DNA of 64,000 nt from Acanthopleura granulata (Eukaryota > Mollusca > Polyplacophora > Chitonida > Chitonidae). Position numbers and translations under genes: made by a program. Below, piece after piece: positions 47,886-60,132 of this stretch. The stretch covers positions 13,768,370-13,832,369 of the forward strand of contig JABBOT010000009.1 of assembly GCA_016165875.1 (NCBI GenBank), given 5' to 3'. The notes under the pieces were generated by a model. That model ran no database searches. It was not told the DNA's origin and saw only the letters and a program-made list of their open reading frames with translations. Position 1 is the stretch's first letter, and every line of letters begins with the position of its first letter.

Positions 47886-48936
47886 AAACAAAAGAGTGCA
47901 GAACGAGCAAACAATTAGACTCCTTCCAAGGCAAGCTGACAAGAGGCCGGATTTCTACGTAAACGTGTGACCGGATGGTTTTGATTTCCTCAATGATTTC
48001 CAAAAGATCCACGATTAGCCACATTCTTGTATACCTAGTATTTAGGTACAAACGATGTTTGTGGTATTGTTATACCAAGTCTTATTAAAAAAAATGATCT
48101 GTGCTAGTAAATTTTATAATATTCCAGACAAAATTGGTGCTTTAATTGGGACCGGTTGTGTCCAAGTTGGACAAAATCTCTGGCAAAATTAACACTCGTA
48201 TATACGGCTTATGCTGGTTCGTCCCTCGACTTATTACTGGATGGTCCTATGAAGCTGTGAACGTAAGCGGAAAAAAGACACCGAAAATCTTATTTAATTT
48301 GAAACTATCTCTGCATATGTATTTTTGGGAATTCATGACTGAAATAAAGGCAGAGAAATATTTGAATTCCATATCAAGAAATTTGGACATCAGTAATGTG
48401 AAATCTGAGTTTTACTACTGTTATTTTTACATGTGCTGGAAATATTATATACAGTTTTCGAGAATAATTTTCATGCGCTTAAATGGCCAATTTCAACATA
48501 ACATTTTAAGTGGTCCTTGAGCGCAACCTTAAATATTTAATGCAACTAAATTGAACTGATGAACAGCAAGACTTTGACTGGGCCATGGTAGAAACTATAT
48601 ACACAAGTGTGTCTTAATCAAGGAGGGCATCTTTAACTGTTATACTTTATTACTTACTATTTTTTTTTGCGGTTTGCTGATGATTCTGACGATTCTAAAT
48701 TAATTGTTTATGACCTAGTTTTAGAATCTTAAGGAATAGATCCATAGTTGAAAAACACCGCTTACAATCTATTTATTTCACTATACTTCAATACAGAAAA
48801 GAAAACTAACAACTGATAGAAGTTGTGAATGGAAGAAAAAGGCCACGACTTTATTCCTTAAATAGAATTTTCAATGACTGGATCCCCATGGGCTAGCTGA
48901 AAGCCAGACGATAAACGGTGCACTGGCGAATCAGCA
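47886..48936. other. 5' flank of tectonin gene and resumption of diverged third unit
   Basis: No gene recognised. From about 48380 to 48780 it aligns with 32000-32400 of the duplication unit (CATGGTAGAAACTAT.TACACA.GT.T.TCTT, and TTT.GCGGTTTGC.G). Confidence 0.5.
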
Positions 48937-49140
48937 CTAAAACTGAAAAATGGCTACCTGTGTGATACCAGGCAAGCAAAATCCCCTTGGTAACAAAGGC
49001 GAATAAATTAATAAATCAAAGTTAATAACCCTCATGTAATACATGTACCAGGCAAGCACATATCCCTCCGGTAACAGGGGCGAATACAATAAATCAACAA
49101 CCCCTTGGGTAATACCAGACAAGCAGGCATCCCTTTGTTA
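48937..49140. repeat. About 80-bp degenerate tandem repeat, 3 copies
   Basis: Three units of TAATACCAGGCAAGCA, then ATCCC, then GGTAACA..GGCGAATA, at about 48962, 49043 and 49110, with variable spacing. They lie just beyond the DIRS-like relic and could belong to its terminal region. Confidence 0.6.
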
Positions 49141-49360
49141 GCAAAGACAAATGAATATAAATATATACGACCAAACTGCTCCCTGTATAACAAAGAAGAC
49201 AAGCCCAGGCTCTGCATGTTAACATGGGCAATCACCTTAACATATAATCCCGTTGTGTCTATGCATTATCACACCCACCAGAGCTAGGGCATATAATATA
49301 CTAGCAGTAAGCTGCTGAAGTAGGGATTCAATGCCCTCTGGTAACGAAATGATGAATATA

Positions 49361-50943
49361 TCATTCCTCATAGGAGAAAGATGAACATGGCAATAGAGAC
49401 CCCCCAATTTCATGGGTGATATCTGGATGATTAATTACCCTACCACTGATCTCCCTCATTGTAGCTGCAATCTTCCTATTCACAAACTTTCTCTCCCTTT
49501 CAATAACCTTAATGTCAATATTGCCCCATGCCAATATAAGCGCGTCAAAATGTCTGACCAGAATAGGATGCACTGAGGTAAGATTTGGGTGAATTATGAG
49601 ATGAATTCCATCGGATGGCGTGCAACATCAAAACTAGTATGTGTAACCAGATCATTTCAGCGCAAGTGGAGAAGTAGAATGTCAGGTTTGGGCTGGTTTC
49701 TTAAGTCTTGATCCACAGTGTTCTTTACTATGCCTAATGTCACTCCCCTTATACCACGCCAAGAGACATAGATATCATTTAATTCGAAATTTCGGATACC
49801 CATCATATGTAAGGGACCCACAAATACGAATTTCTGAAAAATTAAACAAACTTGCAATGAATTAGTATTCTAAATGCAAATGTGTTGCTCAGTCCGAGTA
49901 TATCTCGAAAATGCTTCTGATTTCCATCCTCCCCATTTCTTGGTAATATGGTCTGAAACCCCTCTACCAGCTGTAGACGTGGCAGCTCCAATTCTGAATG
50001 AATGTGACTTAAACGCAAGTTCCGGTGAGTTGCAGAATCGTACTGCTTTCTTCAAAACAACACTGAACTGATAACGGGTAAGGGGTGACCTATCGGCATG
50101 ACAGAAAAAGTACTAGACATCTACAGGACGTCATGAATTGCCTGTACTGGACAAATGACTTTATCACCTTCTGAAGATATATGGAATGTAATTGACTCTC
50201 TAATTTGAACAGTTTTCGACGATCGAATACAGATGCTTACGAAAGGGTTTGCTACCTAGTAATTAAGTGTCATATCCGATGCAGCCAAGGAGTGTTCAGG
50301 AAAAATAATGTTATACACCAATTCTCCTTCACGGCAAAAACCGAAGAAAGCTAACATGTATATAGTGTTAAATAGCCTTGCCTCATAATTTGATACACAA
50401 ATAAACAACAAAGCTCGAGGCAATTGTCTTAATGTGTCCACTGTGATAGTGGCCCTGGCATCTTTTCTTCTGTTAAGCCTTTTCATGCCTTCTAGCATTT
50501 TTCTGATGATGGAATGCTGAGAAGGGTCAGGAAGTTGACGAATTTTATGGTGATTAGAAATTGCAGATACATATGATGATGCTGTACTAGCAGGATTGTG
50601 TAGGGATGACACATGGGCTGTATAGTGTGCAACTGTCGTAGTACTTATAGGAAAAACACTGTTAACCCCAGATACACTTGGCCAAAATGAGAAAATGACC
50701 ACAATGTATTTGTGTATGACTTTTTGGTGCTATGGGATATAGCAACATTTAACAAGCGCATCTACTCTGAATATAAATCAACGAAACCTCCGGAAGGAGA
50801 GGTGTGGGCTTTAGGTGTGCAGTCGGTGTCAGTTCCCGGAACCTGGTCCACTGTCCACGAGAAATACCATCAGCAATACAATTGAAACGGGCGGGTACAT
50901 CCACAGTTTTACCTATAAAATTCAGAACAAATTTTCTAAGCAA
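49361..50943 (-). pseudogene. DIRS-like retroelement relic: RNase H end, tyrosine recombinase, SGNH-like domain
   Basis: On the minus strand, in order. At 50943-50749 is an RNase H-type C-terminal segment (FNCIADGISRGQW, then FREL). At 50702-50256 is a tyrosine-recombinase N-terminal domain ending at the first conserved arginine region (FFGFCREGELV). At 50055-49870 is the catalytic C-terminal part with HSFRIGAAT (the HxxR box), then GWKSEAFSRYTRT holding the likely catalytic tyrosine. At 49857-49657 and 49573-49361 are pieces of an SGNH-hydrolase-like tail (WRGIRGVTLG, then PDILLLHL, then IERERKFVNRKIA, then INHPDITHE). The reading frame is broken several times, so it is inactive. The order RNase H then tyrosine recombinase is that of DIRS-type retrotransposons. 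The reverse-transcriptase part is not found in the window. Confidence 0.85.
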
Positions 50944-51261
50944 ACTCTAGCTCTGTCGGGCTGTGATAACGCACATCCTCCACAAGCCCACCCCAAAAAC
51001 CCTCGCACCTCCCGTGCTGTCCCCAATGCATCGAGCCCGGAGACGCTAAAAAGTGTCCGCACTCACGGACGTTCTAGCTATCCATTCCAGGTAGGTGTTC
51101 CCATGTGTCACCACCGGGGAACCCACACGAACGTAAAACTGGTTGTAATTTGAACAAACCCCAGGTCCAACCGCCATGTTTGAATACACAACCCCATAAC
51201 GCCGGAACCGTATATATCACTGCCTCTGTTTGACATGAATGACCTTTTGTGTAACATTTAA

Positions 51262-51425
51262 ATATTATTATTTAATTATTTCACTTGGACGACGGCGGCC
51301 AATATTATGGTGGCAGGAAACCAGACAGAACTCGGGGGAAACCCATGACCATCCGGAAGGTGCTGGCGGACCTTCCCACGTACGACCGGAGATGAAGCCA
51401 ACATGAACTGAACTGGACTTCAGCT
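51262..51425 (-). mobile_element. SINE fragment
   Basis: Reverse-complement SINE body (GGCGGCCAATATTATGGTGG, then CTTCCCACGTACGACCGG, then GAAGCCAACATGAACTG) with both ends degraded. Confidence 0.8.
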
Positions 51426-51600
51426 TACAATCTAAAACCTACTTGTACCAACTTACAAACACGTATACATGAGTGACTCACCGCATAATTTCTACTGACA
51501 TGATGAAAACGTCTCTTGGAAAGACTTGTCTAACGGCTCTGGTCTTAATTCTGAAATTAGACATGAATAGACACGAAGATAATTTTTGGATAATGGATTA
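51426..51600 (+). repeat. Diverged third unit, right segment
   Basis: Aligns with 32490-32650: CTTACAAT.TAAAAC, then CACCGCATAATTTCTA.TG, then GAAAACGTCTC. It continues the homology begun at 46138, with the tectonin gene, the DIRS-like relic and a SINE lying between. Confidence 0.65.
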
Positions 51601-51672
51601 TCTCCTCGTTGATCCCACGGACTATTGCACTCTTCGTCGATCGCACGACTATTGCACTCTTCGTCGATTGCA
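51597..51672. repeat. Short tandem repeat, about 27 bp
   Basis: Three units of CGTTGATCCCACGGACTATTG-type sequence (CGTCGATCGCACGACTATTG, CGTCGATTGCACAGACTT), each followed by CACTCTT. Confidence 0.8.
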
Positions 51673-51904
51673 CAGACTTATTTTTCTAACCCTAGTTACA
51701 CATATTGTTTTCATGTGGGCCATGGAGACAACAAATGGTATATATGGGAAGTTTGGTAGTTTAACCTGTGCCCCGCGCTGGTTTCCTTTACTTACCTGTA
51801 TAAAACTGACCGCCATCATACCCGCGAAAATTCCTTGAGTATGGCCGTAAATCTCAAATAAAATTTTTCTGACTAATTGCATCGAAGCAAAATTAGACCC
51901 AGGC

Positions 51905-52235
51905 AAACTGGTTTCGGGTAAAGAGAATCAACAAATTTCTAACCAGCAAAACAATATTCATGGAGAGCGTGGCTATTAGGGATTTGGGTAAAGTAGACTA
52001 GCGTGGAGTCAAAAAATGTCTAACCAACCAACCGAGGGGGGGGGGGAGTTTGGCTATTAGAGATTTGGGTAAAGTAGAGTAGCGTGGAATCAAGTAAAGC
52101 AGACTAGCGCGAAATTAACAAATTTCTAACCAGCACAGCCAAATTTAGGGCGACATTGGCGATTAGAGATTTACGTAAAGTGGACTAAGGCGAAGTCAAC
52201 AAATTCCTAACCAGAACAGCAAAAATCAGACGGAG
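51905..52235. repeat. Degenerate tandem repeat, about 4 units of roughly 80-110 bp
   Basis: Units share GGGTAAAGTAGACTAGCGTG, then TCAACAAATTTCTAACCAGCA, then GGCTATTAGAGATTT. Related sequence is found at 33690-33745 just left of the N gap. Confidence 0.75.
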
Positions 52236-54279
52236 TGCGCTCAGTCGTACTGTAAACCTGCAACTGTAAAAGTTCTGACGGTTAGGTTAGGCTAACTGGT
52301 GTAAGGAAAATACCTGACCATAAACATAAAGACCCGTTAATCTAGCTAATTATCTGACACAATGTACACTCACCTGCTGCCGCTCTGTACTCATTAGGGG
52401 CGATTTCCCCCCTATTTATTCACCCCAAATGAACCCTCGGGTCATTCCATTAAGAAGCCGGATATAAAGCTAATTATAGTTGGAAACAATGCAATATGCC
52501 AGAAGTTAAATAAAGAACTAAAAAAATGCCTCAGTACTTTTCGGATGTTTTTGCGAACAGTTTTAGCACAAAGAAGCAAAATAACTTGGTTTGACTTGAG
52601 GTCAAGGGCGTGTGACCTAGATGTACAGACCCAAAGGCATATCGTGACAACTAGTCAGGTGTTTTGTTTTAATAAAGCACAGACATGCTTACATATTTGC
52701 ACATTTTGTCACTTTTTGTTTCTCTGAGAACACTCGTTTTTTGTGATGTCAGTTCCTGACTGAGTGTCTGGAAGTATTAAGTGCGCTGATCTTGGCCTTA
52801 CCCTCTAAGAACTATTGTGCAAAAGATGTACACATCCTGTTTATCACAGCTACACAGTCATTGTAACAAATCTGCACCGGGTCATCAGTGAGTACTTTGC
52901 ATAGGACACCTTTGTGTTTCATAATTTTTGAAATGCAGACAGCCTTAACCTACACCATTTCCTGTTATTCTCTCATTTCTGTTGATTTATACTTTGACAT
53001 TTTCACGATTGTGCAATATGGGACAGTAACAAAATACTACTGAGCGAGTATGAGAGACAATTTTCGGTCTTGCGGTGGCCTTTTGAAACATTTTGAAAAT
53101 AAATAAGGTATATGTTATGAGTCATATAAAATTACGTATAAAAAGTCGAAAACTGTGTTTTTGTCAACTTTGGCAGGTTCAAATTCTCTGTAGGCTGGGA
53201 ACAAATTGTGGGTTGATTTTAAAAGAGTTAAACACACCGTCTCTCTCCAACAACCACTTCATTTGTAACTATACTTTGTATTATATTTCAGTTAGTTATG
53301 CGGTAAGACAGGTTAGTGAAACAGAATAAAATATATTCTATATGGAGATATCATTTTTATAAGTAAACGCAGCAATGATTATAAGATAAAGCCTTAGTGC
53401 TACTATAAATATTGAAACCGTTATCATTTTAAAGGAGAAGAAAACATGAAAAAAAAAACGATGCCAAAAGCATACATGCCATGTATTTGCCATACATGGC
53501 ATCCTTATTTAGAACATTATTACTCGAAGAAAATATACACCACAATACAGAAATATTTTCAAATACTCTTTTCTCCTGAAAGAGAAAATCAAAATAAATG
53601 TTAAAGACTACATGCATATCTGCAAATAAATTTTCGCACTCTTTCATCTGATTTCGGCATTGTTTTATGTTTTCTTCTCCCGTAAAATGTACAGAATCTG
53701 TCCGGTTTCATAAATATGTTTTTCCTGTGATCTGAAGAGAATTCATAGACAGTGTATAAAATAATTTGATTGAAAATTGAAAAATGTTATCCGCAGAGAA
53801 TATAATACAATTTCTCAATTTTCAATTAATTTATTCCGATATACATGTATATAGTAAATATATGTATATATACATATGTAGTGTCCTTTACACCCGATTA
53901 TTTTTTAGTAATTTCTGCATACATTGTCGCATTTATACGAAAATAGTTCCAGGTCTGCCAAAGCGGAGTGCAACTCGTGCTCACTAGAATATCTGTGCGC
54001 TGTTGGTATATGGTTTCACTGGTGTTTACGTAGATGTTTTTTGATCTGTGAACACGAATGGGTACATTTCCTTACATACATTTCTGGACATGTGAAAGGA
54101 AACTTGTCACCTTGTACAGCGGCCCCAAAAGGAGAAACTAAGACGATTTCCAATTTTCCATCACTGCATAAAATTCAGTCATTCTCGTGACAAGTGACCT
54201 TTTGGTGTAAACACTGTGTGCTTGGGTTAACATCTTCTCACAATGCCCCCACTTACAGCAGCCCTACTGTGTATGTTAT
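52236..54279. other. No gene recognised
   Basis: Plain AT-rich sequence. A perfect 10-bp-arm palindrome (ATGCCATGTA, 7-base loop, TACATGGCAT) lies at 53476-53502. Confidence 0.45.
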
Positions 54280-54920
54280 AGCTCCCACTGGAATTCAGGC
54301 GCGTGTTCTCAGGCTTCTGTGTTTATGCGTTTCGTGTCATTGCACATAGAGCGTACATTCTAGAAACATGTACCCATATTGTAAACATGTTTACGATGAA
54401 ACTATCCAAAATTTTCTTTACGTTACTCTATACATATGAGCAACGAAGTTGTTAGGCTCGCAGACTTTCATTCAGTTCATTTAAGAGCAATCATATTTAC
54501 ACTCGCCCACTTCGAAGGATTTTGTGGGATTTGGAGATATCGGCTTTCATGCCATTCGACATACGTCAATTTGTACTCCATTTTCCTGTCCGTGGCGCTT
54601 TGAGAGCTGTGTTTCGCCACTTGCTATTTTTCATGGACGTTGTTTTGGAGCTTGTATCGCACATTGTCTCTTTATGCGATTACGTACATTTCACCCCAGT
54701 TTACCCTGAAAGTGACTTTGTTTATATTGCCGAGGAGTGAAACATACATCGCCAGCTCGGCATAACGGACGCTACTGTCAACCTGTCCCCCCTGGTAAGT
54801 TGCACCTGGCCGGGGAATTGGATATTAAAACTATCGTCGACGTACCGTGTCAATTGCTGTTCGTCACTACAGGACTGTCATCCTTGGATTCGATAATTCC
54901 AAAGAACTGTGGATATTTTC
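54280..54920 (+). repeat. Diverged direct repeat, left copy
   Basis: Matches 57745-58195 in order: GTGTTCTC..GCTTCT.TGTTTAT, then GTTTCGTGTCATT.CACATAGAGCGTA, then TTGTAAACATGTTTACGAT, then GCCATTCGACAT.CGTCA, then TTTTGGAGCTTG.ATCGC, then ATCCTT.GATTC. It contains short ORFs on the plus strand, but their frames are not conserved between copies. Probably a transposable element or other dispersed repeat of unknown family. Confidence 0.8.
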
Positions 54921-54976
54921 GTGTACTGGCTTGCCTTTGGAAGCCGGAATATCTCATCCGGATTCGGACGCTATGA

Positions 54977-55736
54977 TCAGTAAGAAACTATATATATTTT
55001 TGTAATTATCTGTATTGTTTGTATAATATTGTCAGTTGTACTATTTGTCTAATGGGTTCAAATATATGTACTGAACTTATTCAAGCGTTTTCGTGTTTCT
55101 TCGTTTGATCTTGTGTAAGGCCTAAATGCCATTTGTATTTAAGGGCAACAAAATTCTTCCAAAGAGAGCAGCAGCTTCGAGTGACAAATGAATGCATTAT
55201 GAATATTGTCTGAAAACGATTGAAACATCCGACAAACAACAATGAAATAAGAGTGAAAGTAAATCAGCGAGGAAGAGGCACCCAGATCTCTCAGCCTGAA
55301 ACAACTGAGTCAACTCCCTTGCTTTTACCCTCCGTCTGGTTTGGCTCTCAGTTTCGGACTGAACACTCCGTCGAGGCGACTTATACCTAAACATCGAAGA
55401 AAATAAGGTTTCACCAGAACAAAATACTGATAATTTGAGACATAACTGTAAAGTAGGCGACTAACGTATATCAAAGTGATCTCATGATTTAGAAGGACCA
55501 TCCCTTTTTTTGGCCAAGTCAGTATTGTCTGCGATGGAGTGACTGAGCGATTAACCCACCAAATCGGACACTCGCTAATACCCAGAGCCCCTCACAGGTT
55601 CCAGTTTCGTCCCACAGGTTTATTTCAATTCCTCTTACAATGTACAGCCCGTCCTATTGTTTCCTATATAAAGTGATTCCTGAAGCTACATCTGGTGTAT
55701 TTCTGTATCGATAAACCTTCGTTTAACAGCGTACTT
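54977..55736. other. No gene recognised
   Basis: A 65-codon minus-strand ORF (55394-55197) is rich in Arg/Ser/Glu at its start and sits behind an acceptor-like TTCGATGTTTAG, but it matches nothing I know. Confidence 0.35.
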
Positions 55737-55862
55737 AACGACCATCCGCAGGTTGCTGACAGATCTTCCCACGTACTGACGGACAGGAAGCCAGCATAAG
55801 CTAGACTTGAACTCACAGCATTCGCACTGGTGAGAGGCACCTGGGTCATTACGCCTCACTGC
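55737..55862 (-). mobile_element. SINE head-body fragment
   Basis: Reverse-complement SINE segment: CGACCATCCGCAGGTTGCTG, then CTTCCCACGTACTGACGG, then AGCATAAGCTAGACTTGAAC, then the head-proximal part with the box-B-like GAGTTCAAGTC on the minus strand. The tail is missing. Confidence 0.8.
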
Positions 55863-57744
55863 ATAAATTTTATCCCGTTTGCTTTCAGTTTCTCGCCATT
55901 ATGCAAAGAAGCTCATACCATTCGTAGATGTCTCACTGCTACTCTCAACGACTGGCAAAAATTCGTTTAAAAATATGTGTTTATGTGTTAATACTTCACA
56001 GCTTGTTGAGCACAGAAACTGTTCTGGCAGTGGGCAGTGGTCTGACACCGATGCTATCAGACAATACATGCACTGGGAAAAACGGGGTAAATTATCTCTA
56101 TACCTCGCGAATTATTTAATATTTTCGTACCACATTAAGCGGCAAGTTTCAGTTAACTATGTGATTAATTCATGAAGCAAGCGCATCCGTGATAGAGCTT
56201 TGAGGGTAATCTTGAAATGGACACACTTGGAAACACGACAATTTGCTCTTATTTGAGCTGTTATTTGAGCTGTTATTTAAACTCTTATTTGAGCTGTTAT
56301 ATTTGCTAAGCAAAGGTTGTGTATGTTCTTTATCCTGTGTGAACTATAACCGCACGGTTCACTAATCACAGCAAAACAACGCACCCACACACACACGAGC
56401 CTATCGAAATTAGCCGTGTCATGACGCCAGCACACGAGCTTATAGTTGTGATGATAAAGGTGTAATTTGGTATTGTATAAAAAACATTGCCGTAAACACA
56501 TTTGCCCGTGTGTATAAATGCACATATCAACTGATTAGGTTAGTATGTACAAAAGAAATAAACTGCAGCTATAGTAAACAGCAGCGATATGCTTGAATAA
56601 ATGTGATCAACCAAAAGGCTGAAGGTTATAAAACAGGTGCCTGACTGAAACGGACAAGCCAGGCATGGCCTATGGAAAAAAAAGAAGAAAAAAAAAGAAA
56701 GAAAAAAACCCCCCAAAAAACAACAACACAAACTGTGCTTGTACATTAAAACATGATTTGGGCAAATAACCAATGCAGGTCGACGTAAACGACTGCATGG
56801 GCAGAAAAATTAAGTTAATTAAATTAATTATATAAAGCAATAAACAATCTCTATATAAGTAGATCTAAGTTTTCCTGAAACATTTGAGCGTACATTTTTT
56901 TTCTCTCGGCATTCGACAATTTTCCCTTGCTTTTCTAGCAAAAAAGGATATCTTCAGGCCTCTTCTGTTTAAATACGGTTAAAACAACAGTCATCCTTTC
57001 CTTTCGATCTTCGATGTTTTAGCATACTTGTTTGTTCTAATAATTTAGACTAGGCTCTTACTTAAGAACTTAGATGTAAAATGTTCTTACAATGTGAACA
57101 GTTTACCCACGCCTGACTGTAATGAGGAAGAGCCTCATCGCTCATGTAACAGACTCTACTTTATACATAAATATTTTGTACCAAAAACACGCCTTTATTT
57201 CCACTTCACAGATCCTAATAAAGACCCATCCTTGTCAACCGATAAATGGAGAAGAGATGCGTGAGGTAGAATGTTGGCCTCAAATTCCTTGTTCCAGCTA
57301 GAGAGCTATAGGGTACAAACCCTAGCCAAGGCTCCAACTATTACGCATTTAGCTCGGCAGGAGTAATGTTATAGTCAGCAGTTTAGATGCTTTTTTGGTT
57401 ATAATGGAATAAGGAAGGCAAACAAGTGACGTATGTACTGCCATAAACATGCTGAATGCAGGATAAAGCTGCAAGTGTAGTGGCTATTGGGAAATCTATT
57501 TGTATTCCAATTTTATATATATATTTAAGCTTCGTATTTTCGTGTTGTTTTACAAAATAACCCAGCATAAAAACCACCGCGTTGTGTACTGCAAGAAAGG
57601 ATTGCAATTTTACAACACAAGGTAACCTAAACTGTGTTGCAAATCCCGTCTTTAAAATATTGTATTCTACTTTTTTTTCTTTTGGTATTCTAATCAGTCA
57701 GGGTTTGACCTTGATTTTGACTGCGCTATGCGTTATAGCCTACA
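55863..57744. other. No gene recognised
   Basis: A short tandem TGAGCTGTTATTT repeat of about five imperfect units lies at 56240-56300, and a purine-run tract (A-rich plus strand) at 56674-56735. No exon could be supported. Confidence 0.45.
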
Positions 57745-58195
57745 CTGAAACACAGCCATGTGTTCTCGCGGCTTCTATGTTTATGAGTTTCGTGTCATTA
57801 CACATAGAGCGTAAATTCTGGAAAGCTGTTTTTGTGTTGTAAACATGTTTACGATCAAAACATCAGGAATTTTCTTTACCTTAGTCTGTAAATATGACCG
57901 ACGAAGTTGTAAAGCTCGGAGTCATCAATACTTAAGTCCACTTGAGAATTTCGGGATTTATTGGAGCATGGCTTTCACGCCATTCGACATTCGTCATTTT
58001 GTACTCCATTTTTCTGCACTTAGTACTTTGCTATTTTTTGAGACGTTATTTTGGAGCTTGCATCGCTTATTGTCTCTTTTGTACGATCACGTACTTTTCA
58101 TCCCAATTTTAACTGGAAGTGACTTTATGCACTACCGTTGGTCACTTGAAGGCCAGTGCCATCCTTCGATTCAGCAATTCTCGTGAACTGTGGAA
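57745..58195 (+). repeat. Diverged direct repeat, right copy
   Basis: Partner of 54280-54920. It lacks the internal stretch corresponding to about 54745-54870. Confidence 0.8.
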
Positions 58196-58625
58196 TTAAA
58201 AGGACCGCTTGCATCTAGATGGGAAATCGTCCCCCTGTCGCGCAGATCGATTGCCAACCTGCTCACAGTGACAGATCTACTGCAGAATGACGCAAGGGCT
58301 TCCCCGGTTTGCGGTTGAAGTTGTTATATAACAGGTATTGCCTTGCAATATGCTAACGATGAAAAAAAAATATTCGCTACTAACCAGGAGCGTCCACCCT
58401 GCCTTTTAAACATAATAATTTGTCCTCAAAAGTCTCTTCCAGTCAGATCTATATATAAGAAGTTTTATTTAAAATGTTTTGTCTCGGATTCCGTCGGATA
58501 TTTGTTAAGGTGAACTGATACTCACGTAGTTGCCTTTCTCCACATATAATTCGATATTCGCTATGCTGACACCTAACGCGTTGCGCGTTGCAACGGATTA
58601 ATAACGTGCTCATCACTTACATAGG

Positions 58626-58904
58626 GGAGCCTCCGTGGCTCAGTCGGTTAGCGTGCTATCGCAGCATAATGACCCGAAAAAACACCAATGACATGACACC
58701 AATGCAGTGGCTGTGAGTTCAAGTCCAGCTCATGCTGGCTTCCTCTCCGGCCGTAAGTGGGAAGGTCTGCCAGCTACCTGCGGATGGTCGTGGGTTTCCC
58801 CAAGCTCTGCCCGGTTTCCGCCCACCATAATGCTGGCCGCCGTCGTATAAGTGAAATTATTCTTGAGTACGGCGTAAAACACCAATCAAATAAATAAATA
58901 AATA
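58626..58904 (+). mobile_element. Full-length tRNA-derived SINE with perfect target-site duplication
   Basis: Head GGAGCCTCCGTGGCTCAGTC with the box-A-like TGGCTCAGTCGGTTAGCG, box-B-like GAGTTCAAGTCC near 58716, a body and an (AAAT)n tail. Flanked by the 11-bp perfect duplication ACTTACATAGG at 58615-58625 and 58905-58915. Together with the 4613 copy it is the best reference for the family in this window. Confidence 0.95.
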
Positions 58905-58915
58905 ACTTACATAGG

Positions 58916-59873
58916 TTTGAGTGCATAGAGCTTTCCTTGGATGTATGTACCATATATCATCCATACACATTCATTGTAGTTGGAAACATACCTAGTTCGA
59001 AACATTGCTATGACTGGAAACAAATAAGACCGTCTCTTTTCTGCTTTATTCATTTTCTACTTAATTACATGTTACCGAGAAAATGTACACACACATTTGG
59101 CTCGAAATCCTGAACACTGTTGCTTGCTGGATTCATATCCGCGAGATTTACCACTGCACTACAGCTGACAACGGTCTAAAAGCTGTGAACTATTACAGTG
59201 AATAAGCAGTTCCAGTAGCCCTTGGAAATATTTCGCTCATATTTTTTGATTTAGCAAAATATGATTTCCTGAACCAACATGATACTTCGCAATGGATTAG
59301 AAATCTACAGCTTGACACCAAAGACGCACAAATAATTTTGGTTCACGTAATCGTGTCTTTACTACGATGTGAATTCACTCGGAAAAACTCCCAAAAATAA
59401 CTAGATCTCTTTTTGACCTTACTTTTGCCTTCTGATAAAACCAAAAGTATTACTTCACACCACTCCAATTTTTCGCAGATATGTTGTACAGTAATTGTAC
59501 TTCAGATTCACGTACATTTTCTCTCTTTTTTGCATGAAAAAAAAAATACACCTCACATCTGTACCACCTGCATCTTATATATTATAAGATATGATGCATA
59601 TGTTCATCACGCCTGTAAATTTACAAATGTATTACCCGTAAGTCCATTAACCAGTGTAGTTCTTCAAGTAAAAGAGGTCTAGCTAAACAGGTGAATATGC
59701 CATAAATGTACAGTTAACTTTGTCTCTACAGCAACGTGTAACTATACAACAAAAATTACTGATTAAAAAAATGCCAGCAATTTTTAATGTAAAACTAAGC
59801 CATTTGTTTTTGCAGTGTGTGTTTTGCACAAGTGATGTGCCTATTCTCATGGTAACCCAACCTACACTGATCT
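58916..59873. other. No gene recognised
   Basis: Contains a minus-oriented fragment at 59712-59755 (TTAACTTTGTCTCTACAGCA) matching sequence at 23186-23215 in the duplication unit, so a small dispersed repeat. Otherwise plain. Confidence 0.4.
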
Positions 59874-60065
59874 CAACGCGGTCTCTGTGAGTTCAAGTCC
59901 AGCTCATGATGGCTTCCTCTCCGGCCGTACGTGGGAAGGTCTGCCAGCAACCTGCGAATGGTCGTGGGTTTCCCCAGGGCTCTGCCCCGTTTCCGCCCAC
60001 CATAATGCTGGCCGCTGTCGTATAAGTGAAATTATTCTTGAGTACGGCGTAAAACACCAATCAAA

Positions 60066-60096
<31 letters not shown>

Positions 60097-60100
60097 ATAC
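59874..60100 (+). mobile_element. SINE, head-truncated, with long (AAAT)n tail
   Basis: Starts inside the head just before GAGTTCAAGTCC and runs to a tail of about ten AAAT units (60066-60100), the longest in the window. Body identity to the 58626 copy is high. Confidence 0.92.
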
Positions 60101-60132
60101 ATTGGCCTCTCTCAGAATGAAACATCCATCGA

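Noticed and set aside
47886..47942. Extended N-terminus of the tectonin ORF to 47942
   Set aside because: The extension would start at TTG, not ATG; the first in-frame ATG is at 47885.
51473..51838. 121-codon plus-strand ORF
   Set aside because: Runs through a short tandem repeat and through sequence homologous to noncoding parts of the duplication unit.
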